Source of the DNA: Tetmemena sp. SeJ-2015
Lineage: Eukaryota; Ciliophora; Spirotrichea; Sporadotrichida; Oxytrichidae
Assembly: GCA_027382625.1 (NCBI GenBank)
Contig: JAJKFJ010020991.1
Span: 1 to 64,000, forward strand
DNA length: 64,000 nt
Direction: 5' to 3'
In this document: positions 43,230-63,894 of the stretch, one piece after another
Layout of the letters: the number at the start of each line of letters is the position of its first letter
How positions within the stretch are numbered: position 1 is the stretch's first letter
Position numbers and translations under genes: made by a program
The notes under the pieces: model-generated
Told to the model about the DNA's origin: nothing
Seen by the model: the letters and a program-made list of their open reading frames with translations, nothing else
The model's database searches: none

Positions 43230-44734
43230 ATGTGATTAATTCATATAGGACTTCAAGTATTGCTCGAGCTGTGAAATTTCCTAGAGATCTCCTTGTAGTT
43301 CATTTTATCTTTATTTCTCTATTTTGGAAACCTCCCGCTTCGCCTCGTTTAACCTATTGAATTCATTCCAATATAGAAATAGGATATCTCATATTGAGCT
43401 AGGTTTTAGTTTGAGACTGCAGCTGCTTTAGTAATTCTTAGCTTTCCAGCTTATCATACCTCCTAGCTTCAATTTGAGCTTCAGTCTGTTCTCTGAGTTT
43501 TTGATAGTGCTCCTAGTACTGCTTATCTTTCAGCTCTCTCTGTTTCCTGTCGCTCCTCAATTGATTCAGCTCTTGCATCGCTCAAACTTAATTTCAAAAT
43601 ATGTCATCGAATTCTCCTTTTGAGCTTTGAGTTCCTGCAAATACTACTGCTGCTTCTTGTACTCTCTCTTTGTTTGCTTCTTTTGCTCTTTAATAAAGAC
43701 TGCGGATTGCAGCCATGTAAGTTACTCCTTTACATTTGCAAGTCTTTCCTCCCTCTCCTCAAGCTTTGCACTTTCTCTTTAAACTTAGTTCTCCCCCTCT
43801 TCCAGAGTTTGGGTGCAGATATTTAGCTCCTCTGCAAGCAGCTCTCTTTCCTCTTTCAAACTTGCAGGGGAGCGAACTTGTTAAGATTTAAGATCTTCTA
43901 TGTCATAAGTTGTCTGCTAGTTTTTATGTTCTAATGCATTAAGCTCAGCAAGGAGTGCTTCTTCCTCAGCAGCTAAATCTCTGTCCTCTTTTTACTCCTA
44001 CTACAGAATTATAGCTAACTACTCTCTTTGAATCTTGAGCTCGTTAATCTCAAAGCACAGACTTTCTTAAATTAGCTTAAACTATATGATGATGTATGGG
44101 CATGTGAGTATCTTCCTCTTTGAGCATTTGCTTTTTCTTTGCTTCCACCTCAGTCCTCTATCTAATTAGGGCCTCTAGATCTTCCGTCAGCTTGACAATT
44201 TAAACGTTATTTGCTTCTACTTCACTCACTAGAGCCTGGTGCTGCATCTGATAGGTAGACTTGATTCTGTAGAAGTCCACCATCAAGCACAGAATAGTCT
44301 TCCACTCCTGCACGAATTGAGCTGGCTTCAACATCATTTCAAAGTCAAGTTTAACAACACTTATTTCTAAGAATGATGAAATTAGCAAAGTCATAAACGA
44401 CGTGCTAATTGAGTTTACTGAGGATTTGATAGAAGACCAGATTAGCATTTATCACTCGCAGAGTTTCATCCAGTCTTTCAAAATGGGGAATCAACCCACT
44501 CGAGAAGTATTCCTCGTAATAGTTCTCAAACAAAATCTGAGTTGGATCTAAATCCAAAGCACAACGCAAGAAGGACTCGATAAGTTGGATTATGTTGCTT
44601 TGAGTCAGAGTTTTTAGATCCTATTCAGATTACACGAAAAAGCCGAAGTCGCTATTCAAGTGGTTTCGAAGTTGAGTAAGTTTTAGATTGGGAATCTTGT
44701 TGAGAGTGTGTTGTAAAAGCTGTTCAGAACTCAT
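43230..44734 (-). CDS. Coiled-coil protein, possibly kinetochore NUF2
   Basis: ATG 44734 (MSSEQLLQHTLNKIPNLKL). A globular N-terminal region is followed by EMMLKPAQFVQEWKTILCL and VDFYRIKSTYQMQHQALV, which resembles the end of the NUF2 calponin-homology domain entering its coiled coil. The remainder is charged coiled coil (for example ELNQLRSDRKQRELKDKQY) to the end near 43230. The stop is not resolved because of IESs. NUF2 binds NDC80 at kinetochore-microtubule attachments. A generic coiled-coil protein is the alternative. Confidence 0.5.
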
Positions 44735-44927
44735 AAATTAGGAAGGGTTATGATGCGAAGTTTAGTGATTTTATGGAAGAATACTTCCGCCATATGGTCT
44801 TTAGTGAGCCATTAAAGTCTAATGATTTTATATTTAAATTTAAATTCTTCCGGTATAAAGAAACAATTGCAATTTAAGAGAATGAATGTGAAAACTGGAC
44901 AAATTAAGAGTAAGAAATAATTTCAAT

Positions 44928-45774
44928 TCACTTGTCTATTTTGATTGGACCCATCTCTATGTCCTTAGATTTGCTGTAAAGTTATTTATTATGTTTTCTG
45001 TCCCTTTAAATAAAAATAAAAATCTACAAATTATTATCAATCCTTGGCTGATCTTATTCGTCAGAGTCGTAGCTATTTCTACTAAGATATTCGTAAAGTT
45101 GATTCTTATTCTTCTTTTTTTATTTATTTTATTGCAAACTAGGAGTATTTTGGACTTCATCTTGGATTAACTTTCTTTCCTCCTCAAAAGCTTCTTAGTC
45201 TTCTAATGCTTTAGTACTTCTGCTGTTTTATAATTCTTTATCAATGTGGATTTCAATCCAACTAAAAACTCAATGTCTTTAATATATGATATAAACTAGT
45301 GGAGCAGTGAAGAACTAGTTGCATTTGAATATAAGATCGTCCATCCTCCTCCATATACTTGTTAAATCTGTTTATTACTTTCTAGGCTGCTTCTCTTGCA
45401 TCGTTGATGCAGATAAACTCCCAATCAAAGTTAAGCTTACTAGAATTTATTTTAAATGGTTTAGTAGGAAAGATAAAGGACAAGCCAGCTGTGAGTGGAC
45501 AACACAAATAACCAAAACAAAGACAAAAAGTGCAGGGGAAGTAAGCATACAATGTGTCGTTTATTTTATCCAGTACCTCCAGATACTCATTTATAAAAAA
45601 TGTCATTTTATAATGTTCCTCATTCTTGGATAGATGTCCTTTGAATAGGAAAGGATCGTATTCTTCATCATACTGCTGTGCAAGTCCATTCACAAACGTC
45701 TTCCCATAGGGCCTTATAATGAATACTTTGTTAGTAGGTTCAGGAACCATCTTGTTAAAGAAATATTCGCACAT
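44928..45774 (-). CDS. ERF4/Golgin-A7-like protein with acidic tail
   Basis: ATG 45774, stop TGA 44928-44930. The core (about 130 residues) has FIIRPYGKTFVNGLAQQY, a helix EYLEVLDKINDTLYAYFPC, a Cys-rich hydrophobic CFGYLCCPLTAGLSFIF stretch and REAAQKVINRFNKYMEEDG. That order is like ERF4/GOLGA7, cofactors of DHHC palmitoyltransferases, which are themselves palmitoylated on Cys. The tail is charged and ends DIEMGPIKIDK. An interruption near 45260-45300 separates core and tail. The assignment is tentative. Confidence 0.5.
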
Positions 45775-45921
45775 TTTGTAGTTATAATTATACTTCAGAT
45801 TTGAAATATCTAAATCTGATATTCATTCTTAATACTCATTTTCTAGATAAGTAAGCATGCAATTTAGTAAGTAGCTGTTATTTAGTCTAAATTAATTTAG
45901 ATATAAATTTTAATTGCAGCT

Positions 45922-47619
45922 ATGGAAAACCAAAAAGTAGTGAACTCTCTCCCCAAATACAATTCAAGTCTAAAACCCTCAGTCAAGAAAACTCTAATTT
46001 CAAAGCAAATTACTCAAATTGGAGATATGAAAGCTTAGATACCTGCAAATGAGCATCTTGCTAAATGCTTAAGGTGCCAAAAGAAATATCTTGAAGAGAT
46101 TGAGTAAAGTAAAGTAAAATTTGAGGAATGTAATTAATAATCAATTTCAAAACCAGCACTTATTCAGTACTAGTTAAGAAACCGAAATTATTATCCTATG
46201 TAAGATTGAGTAAAGTAAAATTAAGCAACAAATTGGTGGAAAAGCATCTGCTAAAATTTCAGCATTAAAACTCAAGAGGAAAGTAGTGCATTTTTAGCTT
46301 CTATTGTTTTAAATGAAGCATGGCTAAGGCTAAAATTTAAATGGCTTAGAAAGCAATCTACCTATGAATATGCAAGATAATGAAAAGTTAGGAGATGAGG
46401 GCTGCAATCACAGTGAGGTCGAAGATGAATGCATGGACTCTGACAAATACTTCGCCCTATTAGAAAAAGAATACTTGTGCGATAGAATGATATTAGACTA
46501 TGAATCACCTTGCTAACACTATGAAGCCACTGAATAAGTTGGCTATTCAAATGAGTTTTGCGATCTTCTAGAGTCTCAAACAACAACCAAGAAGAGAATC
46601 AAGTTGCAGCATTTTACTCCTGCTCAAAGTTTAAAAATCTCTGGAGATTCATTTGAGATCAAAGAAGCCAAAGATATTCAAGCTATCAATAAAACGCTTG
46701 TTATCAAAGATAAGAAGACCTTGAAATAAACTTTGGATTTCCTCTCACCTGTTTCGAGCAAGAAGTTTAACTTTGAAGAGGATCTCGAAGATGAGGAGGG
46801 AAATATAAATGATGAAGAGTCGCTTTTCTATTCAGTTAGGAAGTGCTCATTCAATTTCATGGTGTATTTTTAACTTTCTAGAAGTTAAGGATTGAGAGTA
46901 GTGAAGGAGGGAAAAATATTTTAGACAACATAAGCGACAGCAGTTAAATTCAGCTGAGAGAGACTTCAAATTTTATAGGGGAGGATTTAAGGTCAATCTA
47001 CTCAAATAAATCATCTCGACAGTTTGACAAAGATAATTTATAGAGCATCCAGCAAGCTATTCAAAATACCATTCTGAAGAAGAGTAAAGGGAAGGAGATA
47101 ACAATTAGGTAGCCATCTTCTCTTTTAGAGACTTTGAGGATTATTCCTCATCTCGATCAAAGTGAAAAACTAGCTTTGCTAACAGATTTTTAATTGAACA
47201 TCCCTCAAGATAACTGTCTCAAGAGAAAGAGGGATCTATAGTCGGATATTATGAGTCAGGCTTCGTTTTCTATGAATGGGGACTTCTCCACGATGAGAGG
47301 ATAGATAGAGTGGGAAGATGGCGATGATAACAGAAGTGAGATTATAGAATCTGCTTTCCCATCAGGGGCAGATTGTGACTCTTCTATGCAAGTTATAGTA
47401 AAGAAGAACAAAAAACTGGACCAAGCTGTTATTCTTGATAACACTTAAATCAGCATAATGGAAAATTTCACTACTACATCAGCTAAAGAGAGATCTTATT
47501 TCACTTATGACAAAGAAAATTCAATCTCAGGACTATCTTAGAATTTCACAAACTAAGTATAAGAGCCCTACAGTCAACATATTTAAACAAATTAAAGAGA
47601 AATTACCCAGCTAAGATGA
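45922..47619 (+). CDS. Unknown acidic/Ser-rich protein
   Basis: ATG 45922 (MENQKVVNSLPKYNSSLK), a CLRCQKKY Cys pair early, then interruptions around 46140-46345. A long clean block 46360-46870 contains EVEDECMDSDKYFALLEKEY, and later polar blocks end at TGA 47617-47619. Many TAA/TAG-encoded Gln. No family recognised. Confidence 0.6.
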
Positions 47620-47698
47620 CTATAGATTGCATAATAACTTTAAGTTTGATTAGTATTTAAGTTAAATTAATGACCTTAATTTATTAATAATAAGCTTA

Positions 47699-48690
47699 AT
47701 GACAGAAAACGTGTCACCTTCATCCGATTTAACACTTAGTTTCACAGAGCCTACTTCCCAAAGTATTTAAGATTCAGCAACTTCCCCATTTAAGATATCT
47801 TTGTCAATTTGGAGCAACCCCTACATCTTAAATTCTAATGTGAGATCATTTTTCCTGATGAGTGGATTCTTTATGGGCATTACTGTTTTGAGATGGCTAT
47901 TTAGATCTTATAAGCGCTCAGAATTTAATGATTACCCTGAGGAAGAGATGATCTAGATTTGCAAATTCTGCCAAATTAACATGAAATTTCTAAATGAGTA
48001 AGTATTACTAAAGTATAGCATAGTTTATAAAAGACTAGAGAGAGGTGCTGTACTTAGATGATTAAATTTGCGCTTTCAGAGATGTGAGGCCTCTCTCCCA
48101 CAATCACATTCTGGTAGTGCCAATCAAGCACTTAAGAAATATAAACACTCTCAAAAATGATCAGGACACATTTAGAGTTTTGAATGAGCATTAAATTTAC
48201 ATGTTAACATTAGACCTAGTTAAGAAAATGCGGGATATTGCAGAGAGATTGATCAAAGAAGCTCACAGCAATGACTTCTTAGCGAGAGAGCAATATTTTG
48301 AACACCATAAATGTTTAGATGGTGAAATAATTTATTCTTTATCATAAAGCTTAAATAGACCAAAAAGATGCTAGAAAAGTTGGGAAGGGAGAGTATATCA
48401 TAGGATTTCAAAATTAATAATATAATATATTTATATTTAGGTATATATTTCACAGATCCTTTGCAACAAGCATAGATCACCTTCACATGCATGCTTTTGA
48501 ATTGCCGTTCAAAAGCACTAAGACTTACTATTTCAAAACTAATAGGTTCTTCTTTATGGAAGCAAATAAGCTTGTAACCTATCTTTTAAAAAAAATTATT
48601 TAATTTGCTTTTATTTAACTTATCTTGAAAAGAACCTTGCGAAGCAACCAATTTGAATAGAATTAACTTATATCATTAACAAATAATTGA
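47699..48690 (+). CDS. HIT-domain protein (HINT3-like) with N-terminal hydrophobic segment
   Basis: HIT proteins are nucleotide hydrolases or transferases. ATG 47699. A hydrophobic segment (FFLMSGFFMGITVLRWLF) suggests membrane anchoring, followed by CKFCQINMKF with a Cys-x2-Cys pair. Then FRDVRPLSHNHILVVPIKH, typical of the HIT N-terminal half, and after two AT-rich interruptions (about 48280-48440) the catalytic SIDHLHMHAFELPF, matching the His-x-His-x-His signature. The tail carries several TAA-encoded Gln and an apparent stop at TGA 48688-48690; the true stop may be earlier. Confidence 0.78.
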
Positions 48691-48745
48691 AAATCTTGAT
48701 TCATAATCACTCTATAAACTAATTTGACTAAGATTGTAAAATTCT

Positions 48746-51700
48746 TCACTCGTTCATGTTGTATCTTCTTTCGTTCTTTAGGATAACTAGCTCTCTAAGC
48801 CTGGCTGAGATCTCGGCAAGTTGACTCTTCTCAAGATTATGAATGTACTAGAAGTATCACAATAATCCATACTTGTAAATATTTTTTTCTCTTAAAATGT
48901 TATTGATTAATAGTCAATCTTTTCAAAGCAATTATCCATAAATTTAAACCTAGGATCGCCTTCTTTGCCTTGAGAACGTTCTTTGAGCATCACCGTCTTC
49001 ATAAAATCTGCCTCGAATACTACCTCGTCTAGCATCTTTTTGTAGCTAACACTATCGTACTCTCTCTTAATATCTTCTAAGGATTGCTGAATCTGAGCTA
49101 ATTGGGCTTTCTTTATTGAATTTTTCCTCTTCATAGCTAAACTAGTTCGTGCCTTTTGAGGGGACACATTTTGTGAACGCGCTTTCAATGCTTCAACATA
49201 TCAAAGTTAAATTTTTAATAAAAGCTGCATACTTGCTGAAACCTAATTAGCTAGATGCAGCAAAATTACTGCTCGTCTCATTCAAGGATGGCTTCTGTTT
49301 CTTTTTCTCCTCTGTTTATGGTTGTTGAAATGACCTGCCTTTTTCATCAGACCAGCCATTATCTGATTAATGCTACTGGGACACCTTCTTCCATCTACTC
49401 AAAATTAATTCATGATAGTCTTGCTCCTCTCCCGCCTGTTCAGGATTAAGTTTAAGCTTTCTCAATGTCGTAGTATCGTTCTGATCGATCATATTCTTCG
49501 TCTTATTCTCTTCATGGAATGAAAAAAAACTTAAGCTTCTACTTATGAAGATGATGATGGAATTTTTCTATCTCTTGAAGGTGCTTCTAAATTTTCTTCT
49601 TCTCTTTGAGAGTTGTGATGTATGCCAAGGAATCTAGGGCATCTTTTTCCAAGACTTCTAAAGATTTCTTTAGATACTTATGTGGATGCTAGATAGTGCT
49701 AATAGCTCGCTCCCTCATTCTGTGGTGGATAGTATTTGTAAGTGATGTGCTATCGAGTCGTGAGGAGTACATTTGAGTCATAGTTTACTAGCTATAATCC
49801 AAGGAGGATTACTCTCCCAGTGAGTATTTGCCATTTAAACTGCTGTGCTTATTCTTTAAGATCTATGGAGTAAAGTTGTATTGATAAAAGAAGAAGAGGG
49901 AAATGAAATAGATTGCTTCTATTTTGATGTGCTTAAGTATTTCTGAACTGATTTGCTCCAGCTTTGGGACTTGATTTCCCCTAAGTATAGGAGTACTTAT
50001 TATGAGGTGCCATACTTACACTCGCAGTCCTTGCAGAGTACTCGCCTGAGATAAGTGCACTTTGATTCTTGGATTGTCTTAGGACTGAAATAGCAGATGG
50101 TCTCATGTTGTTATTATGGGTAGATCTGAAAGTAGAAAGCTCATTTATAGGAGGGAGAAGCATAAGTTGCTAGATAGACTCATCAAAGTCCACACCCCCA
50201 TAAATCTATCTCGATTTCAAAACGCTATCTTTAGTTCCAAATGAAATCTTCTCTAGTTTGTTCTACTACTGATCAATTCCAAAAGCAAAGTTCAAGGACT
50301 TTTGAAGCTGCAAACTGTGCTTGACATCTAACTCATTCATTAAGACTAGTGAGGCCTTATCCTTTATATGCTCTTGCGAGCCATGGTCGAATGACTAGTC
50401 TATGAAGTCAGCGACATCTCCTATTATTGAGCCATCATTCATCATAGAGTGGTCTTTGAAAGTCAAATTAAAAGATCCTTTTCCTTGGTTATTGAGTTGA
50501 TGAAATTGAGAGCCATTTTTCTTCTGGTTAAAGTTATGAGGCTAGTTATTGAAATTACTCTAAGTTGCATCAAGAGTTTAATTGAGCCTTTACTTGATGG
50601 ATTCCTTGGGCTTAGATTGACTTTGCTAGTCTTATTGATGGTTGTCTGTGAATCTTTCGTAGTATTAGTACCTGACTGGATGGTCATTCATCTCCATGAA
50701 GTTCAAAGCCATTAAAAATAGCTTTCTATAAAGGAGAGTATTTAACTATTCATTCTGTTTCTTTGTAAGCTTGAAAGTTTCTTCTGACTTGGGTCCTCCT
50801 ATTCAGCGTAGTCAATTTACTTGAGAGCAGTTTCTATTCCGTGTAGTGCTATTTTACTACAAACCTCAACTTGATTGTTAAGCATCAACCCTCTCGGTCC
50901 TACTTTGTCCTTAATTTCCTAAGTTTACAGTTTGAGCTTAAGTTAATGCTCTCCCAGCTTTGGCACATTCTTTTTAAGATGAGTGATCTTATCATATAGA
51001 CGAGTCTTAATCTTCTATTCAGGGTTTGTAGGTTTGTTGTCGCGCTTTATCATTTAATTGATGAAGTCGAGAGCTTCTTAGGCAGCCGATTCATCTACCT
51101 TCTACTTCACAAAGTGATTTGAGCTAAATTAAATTTCAGAAAAACAAAGTGAGAAGTTTTATTTCATACTAGACAAATAATATTCTTAATTCAGTTTGAT
51201 TTTAAAATCTCATTGATTTGGCTACTAGTTGATCTTGCTTTTAACCTCTGAAAGAATGCTAACTTTACGGCCTGAGCTGTACCCGCTTTTATCCCCGTAA
51301 TCTCCTGGTCTAGCCAGAGAATTAAATAAAATTACTATACTAATGAATTTAATAAGAACTACTGGAAGAGTCTTTTCTCTTGAGTCTGCCTTTGGCCTTA
51401 GCTTGCACTTCTAGCAATTTCTTTTACCTCATCTCCTCCTGAATCTCAGCAAGTTTAGCGCCTGTTCCTTTTTTTGAGCCTCAGTTTCTGCCTCCATCAC
51501 ACTAGTTCTTGCTGTATTTTTCTTCAGCTCAAGCAGATTCCTCAGCTTGGATACTTTGCTTTGCCTCTGTTACTTAGAAGGGCTGCCATTATAATAATAT
51601 CATATCTCACCAATAACTTTTTAAGTCATTTCTGCTATCATCATTTACGATACTCACTTGCTCATATGATTTTTTTAAATATCTAGGATGAATTTTGTGT

Positions 51701-52143
51701 TCATTGACATCTATGTTTGAGAGAGTGTTGGTGTGAGATAGCAGTGACTGCGCGCCTGAAATGAAGTTGAAATCTCTCTGCTGTTTCCTTTAATTAAGCT
51801 AGACAAGAAATGCAAGTTAAGAAGTAAGTAAGTATTTCAGTTTTAGCTTGATGGGGGAGATAGTTTGAGCAGCTGTAGTTGGGGAATCCGATTCCCCCAG
51901 AGAGGAGTGTCTTGCAACTTTGCCTCTAGAGGATTAATTTCTGAGGTCCAAGAACGACACTCGATTTTAGTTACCTGCGTGGAACTTCATCTGAGTCCTG
52001 GCAGGAGTCTCATATTGATTTAGCTAATTTTTTAAAAAGACAGGTAAAATCATTTTATGATTAGACATCAAGGGCTTCCTATCAGGTGAAGAGAGCGAGG
52101 ATTCTTAAAAATTTAAGTCTACATTTTCTAGTGTAACTTGCAT
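48746..52143 (-). CDS. Large Lys/Ser-rich protein, unknown function
   Basis: ATG 52143 (MQVTLENVDLNFQESSLSSP), TGA 48746-48748 (terminal RLRELVILKNERRYNMNE). It contains Ser/Thr-rich stretches, coiled segments (QEEMRQKKLLEVQAKAKG), a well-formed helical block at 50740-51130 (QEALDFINQMIKRDNKP ... QIDYAEQEDPSQKK), and a Gln/His-rich C-terminal part (RMRERAISTIQHPHKYLKK). At least six frame changes mark IESs or introns, for example around 51140-51330, 50720, 49200-49260 and 48760-48910. It might be more than one gene, but no TGA-plus-ATG boundary was found. Cytoskeletal role possible, unsupported. Confidence 0.55.
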
Positions 52144-52384
52144 CCTTGATCTATTATAATAAAATTTAAGAAAATATGCCTCACTGTAAAAAAGAGAAGT
52201 AGCCAAGCTGTATCTATACTGCAAATTATGTAATTAAACAAGTAAATATTTTCCAAACACTAGAATACTGCTGTTTTCTACTCTAGAGTTGGATATTTTC
52301 AAAATGACAAATAAAACAATACATAAGATACAAAGAGGAAAACAAAAGCCACTCCTTTCTAACTTATTAAAGAGTTTGAAGCAA

Positions 52385-53858
52385 TCAAATTGATAATATT
52401 TATAAATCAATGATGTATAAATTGTTATAGCTGTAGGGCATATAGTTTTCTAAGCAGTTAAGTTGCTTTGAGCTTTGGCTGAAACTCCAGTACTCCTTTT
52501 GCGTTTTATATCTTATGTAATCTTTGAGAGTTGAGCCAGATCCTACGCCGCACTCGAACTGTGCAAATATATTGTAGCGATCAAGAGCGTGGCAATTGGA
52601 TGAATTTCCCCCTAATATGTAGGAATCGTACTATGTGAAATTAGCCATTAAGTTGTTATTGGGCAAAGGGCAATAGCCAATCGATCCATCTGCATAATTA
52701 AATTTAAGATAATGATCTGCGGAGCAATAGCACCGAGTTTTGAAACTTTGAGAACTATTATAGTAGTAGTTACAGTAGCTGCCTTTATTAGCGGATAAAT
52801 AACAATACAATAATATAGAAAATTGTTCATAAGAAAATGGTTTATACATTTTGGTACTGTATCAGTGAAGTTAGAATAAGTTCCCTAATCTGAAATCACA
52901 GAAGTTACATTTACGCAAACTGCCATTGGTCTAATGATCGTAGAATTTTCATATATTGGTATAGCAAGTCCAGTTTTGCAAAATTAACCGTTCCAGAAAA
53001 TATCTGGGACTGGATCATAAAACTTTGGAGCCCATCCAAAAGATGAATTAGTCTCGAGGAAATACTTTAGCATGCACTTTGTGGAATTAGTATAGTAGTC
53101 ATCTCTTGAGGAGTACCAGCATCGCATATTTGACTAGCAGTCCTCATCAGTAGTGCAAAAGTCATTAAGTTTTTTTGGAGCGGTGCAAGATGTAGTAAAT
53201 GGATAAGATTTCTAGGGAAGGCAAGAAAGACCTATGTCGCACTTTATAAAAATATAATATGCTTCTTAGATATCACTAATGATGTGCAGAGCAGAGAACT
53301 CCACTCCCCAGTCCTTTACATACGGTATCAGTGCAGTTGAAAGAAAGGCATTCATAGTTGCTTTCACAATACCTTCCTGGCAGCAAATTTTACCTGAGTC
53401 TGTACTTCAACTCGCATCTGCTTTTGGTGAGCTTGTCGTGAGATGAGGATTCCAACAATTCATTTGACCACAAGTTTGCTTATTTCTGCAGATCATACCA
53501 TGCAAAATTTAAAATGAGCGCACTTTAAGTATCTTTCTTTATTTATAGAAATCTCGAGAGCTCTGACACCTTTAGCCAGAGTGGCAGTTGGCTAGTTTTA
53601 TCCATTCAATAGGGTTGGTTTAAGAATGCATAAAACACACTCCTAGGTCTAATTATTTAAATATTAGCTTTAATTTTCTAAGTTTATTAGGCCTAGATCT
53701 TCAGAGCAAGTAAGTTTGGGACAAGTAACTAAGTCAGATGTGACAGTTTGATTAGATAGTCAGCTCTGCAAACAAATGCAAATCAATAATGCAAAGAAGT
53801 AAAAAGCATTCTTGGATTTCCTTATTTCACAATTTTGACTATAACTATTCTTTTCCAT
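52385..53858 (-). CDS. Secreted Cys-rich protein with signal peptide
   Basis: ATG 53858 (MEKNSYSQNCEIRKSKN), a hydrophobic AFYFFALLICICLQS signal segment, then after an in-frame TGA the same frame continues SNQTVTSDLVTCPKLTC. Downstream, many Cys are spaced like small disulphide modules: RYCESNYECLSFNCTD, DFCTTDEDC and RCYCSADHY. A hydrophobic or AT-rich interruption follows near 52800. C-terminus ENYMPYSYNNLYIIDL, stop TGA 52385-52387. Asn-x-Ser/Thr sites are common. Probably an extracellular or cell-surface protein; no family assigned. Confidence 0.6.
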
Positions 53859-53897
53859 GTTTTATTGTTCAATTAGAATATCTAAATTTCTTATTTT

Positions 53898-55657
53898 ATG
53901 TTAGCTGAAGTTGAATAAATAAATTAGGGAGTAGAATTATTTAAATTAGATAAAATGTTCAAGGATAAGAAGTTGGAGTTTCAGCGAGAGCTGGAGGAAT
54001 ACTTGGAAGATCAGAAGCTTTATGATATCTTCGAGGATATGATGAAGAGCCTCATTATGGAGCAGCCACCTAACCCAGTTGAATTCCTCATCAATAAACT
54101 CAACTCTCCTTCAAAAAATATTCCAGTTATAGTGATCATAATAAAAAAAATGCATTTCTCCTGTTGGTAAGTGAAAATAATATACAAACAAGGAATACTC
54201 TTTTAATTCAATACGAACTATAATAATGGTTTGCTAAAGTAAAACGGTTCATCATCGTGGGACCTCCAGGCTCAAACCGCAAGGAAATCGCTTTACAGTT
54301 GAATGAGTATCTGTAAGAGACCATGAATCTTTCATGCATCTCTGTGGGAGATTTGCTAAACAAAGAAATTCAAAAGAAGTCAGAACTCGGACAAGAGATA
54401 GTCGAGTCACGCAAGACCTACTCCTATGTTAAGGATGAAACAGTCATCAAATTTAAAAGTTATAACACATTTGAGGTTTGCTTAAGTTTGAAATTGGTAA
54501 AAGGGCACATCGAAGCACTAGAGAAGGAGAGAAAAAGCTGGATCATAGAGGGTTTCCCTAGGACCAGAAAGCAGGCACTCGCTCTTCAAAAGATGGGTTT
54601 CATTTTGGACAAGTTCATTCTTCTTGAGGTTGAGAAGGAGCAGAGTATTGAAAAGGTAAAGAGGAATTTGCAAAGTGAAGAAGCTATCATCCACTACAGA
54701 GAAGATGTTATCGATAAATACGCTTTGAATGCACTCACTGAGTATCAAATGTAAGTTGTATTTACAAAGGAACTAATTAAAATACAGATAAATCCAAGGA
54801 GTCAAGGAAACTTGTAAGGGATCCATCATTGAAATCAACGGAAACAGATCTGAGAGTGTCATTCTTGAAGAGATTGTGAGGACTCTCAAACTCACTAGAT
54901 CTTCCGGACCTCGCAGACCTCCCAGAATTTTCATAATGGGACCTCCAGGATGCGGCAAAGGAGAGTATGCAAAGCAAATTGCTCAAAGATTCTAGCTTCA
55001 ATATGTAAAGGTCAAACATATCGTCAAGGACCTTATAAGATCTGACCCTAAGGATCCTAGATCTAAGGAATTGAGACAGAATTTACTTCATGGAGAGCAA
55101 GGTAAATCTACTTAATCTTTTAAATATGTATTTAGTGAGTGATGACTTGGTTATTGATCTCATTAGAACAAGACTTAGCAAGCCTGATTGTGAGATCAAT
55201 GGATTTATTTTGGATGGATGCCCCACAACTGCAGAGTAGATAAACCGACTGAGCGAGCTAGGAATTTATCCTTCTCTCGTAGTTGCACTTGACTAAAACG
55301 ACCAAGTGACTTTCGATAAGCTAGAGCCTCTGAGATTTGACCCCATCGATGAGAGATTCTATCACCTAGAAAATGACAAAAAGAAGCTAGAGCAAAACCC
55401 TCAAATCTCAAAGAGACTAATTCAGCAGCAAGAGCACACTTAGTCAGTGTTAAGGGCGAGACTTGAGGACTACAACAATTTCCTTGCTACGATCGAGAAT
55501 GATTATCAGAGTCTTCTAATTAGGATATTTCATAAGCCCTGGAATATTTATTATATAAGTAAGGATAAACGCCACAGACGAGCCTGCTCAAGTATTTCAG
55601 AGCTTGGTAGAGGCTGTCGAAAAGCCCGTAAATGTGGAACTGCAGCAAGCATAATGA
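53898..55657 (+). CDS. AK8: Adenylate kinase 8 (tandem AK domains)
   Basis: Phosphoryl transfer between ATP and AMP; AK8 is a cilia/flagella-associated isoform in animals. ATG 53898. An N-terminal DPY30-like segment ([21 protein letters not shown]) precedes AK domain 1 ([30 protein letters not shown]) and AK domain 2 ([40 protein letters not shown]), followed by a C-terminal helix, as in AK8. Stop TGA 55655-55657. Domain 1's P-loop lacks the GKT/GKG core (GSNRK instead), suggesting weak or no catalysis there. Interruptions lie at about 54110-54240, 54450-54495, 54750-54790, 55105-55135 and 55520-55565. Confidence 0.9.
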
Positions 55658-55864
55658 GATGGTGATGATATTTTAGTATTTAAGGATTAAATGTTTTTCA
55701 GAATGCCTTCTTCTTGTTGTTGTTATTCAAAGTATTATTAATTAAATTATAATTTGAAATCTCTAAAATTCTATAACTTATAATTATTCAAACAAGATAA
55801 CTAAGAAGTCTAAAGCACAATCCTTTGATTATACTAGCATCGAATCTTGTTTTTCTATCAGTCT

Positions 55865-63894
<8,030 letters not shown>

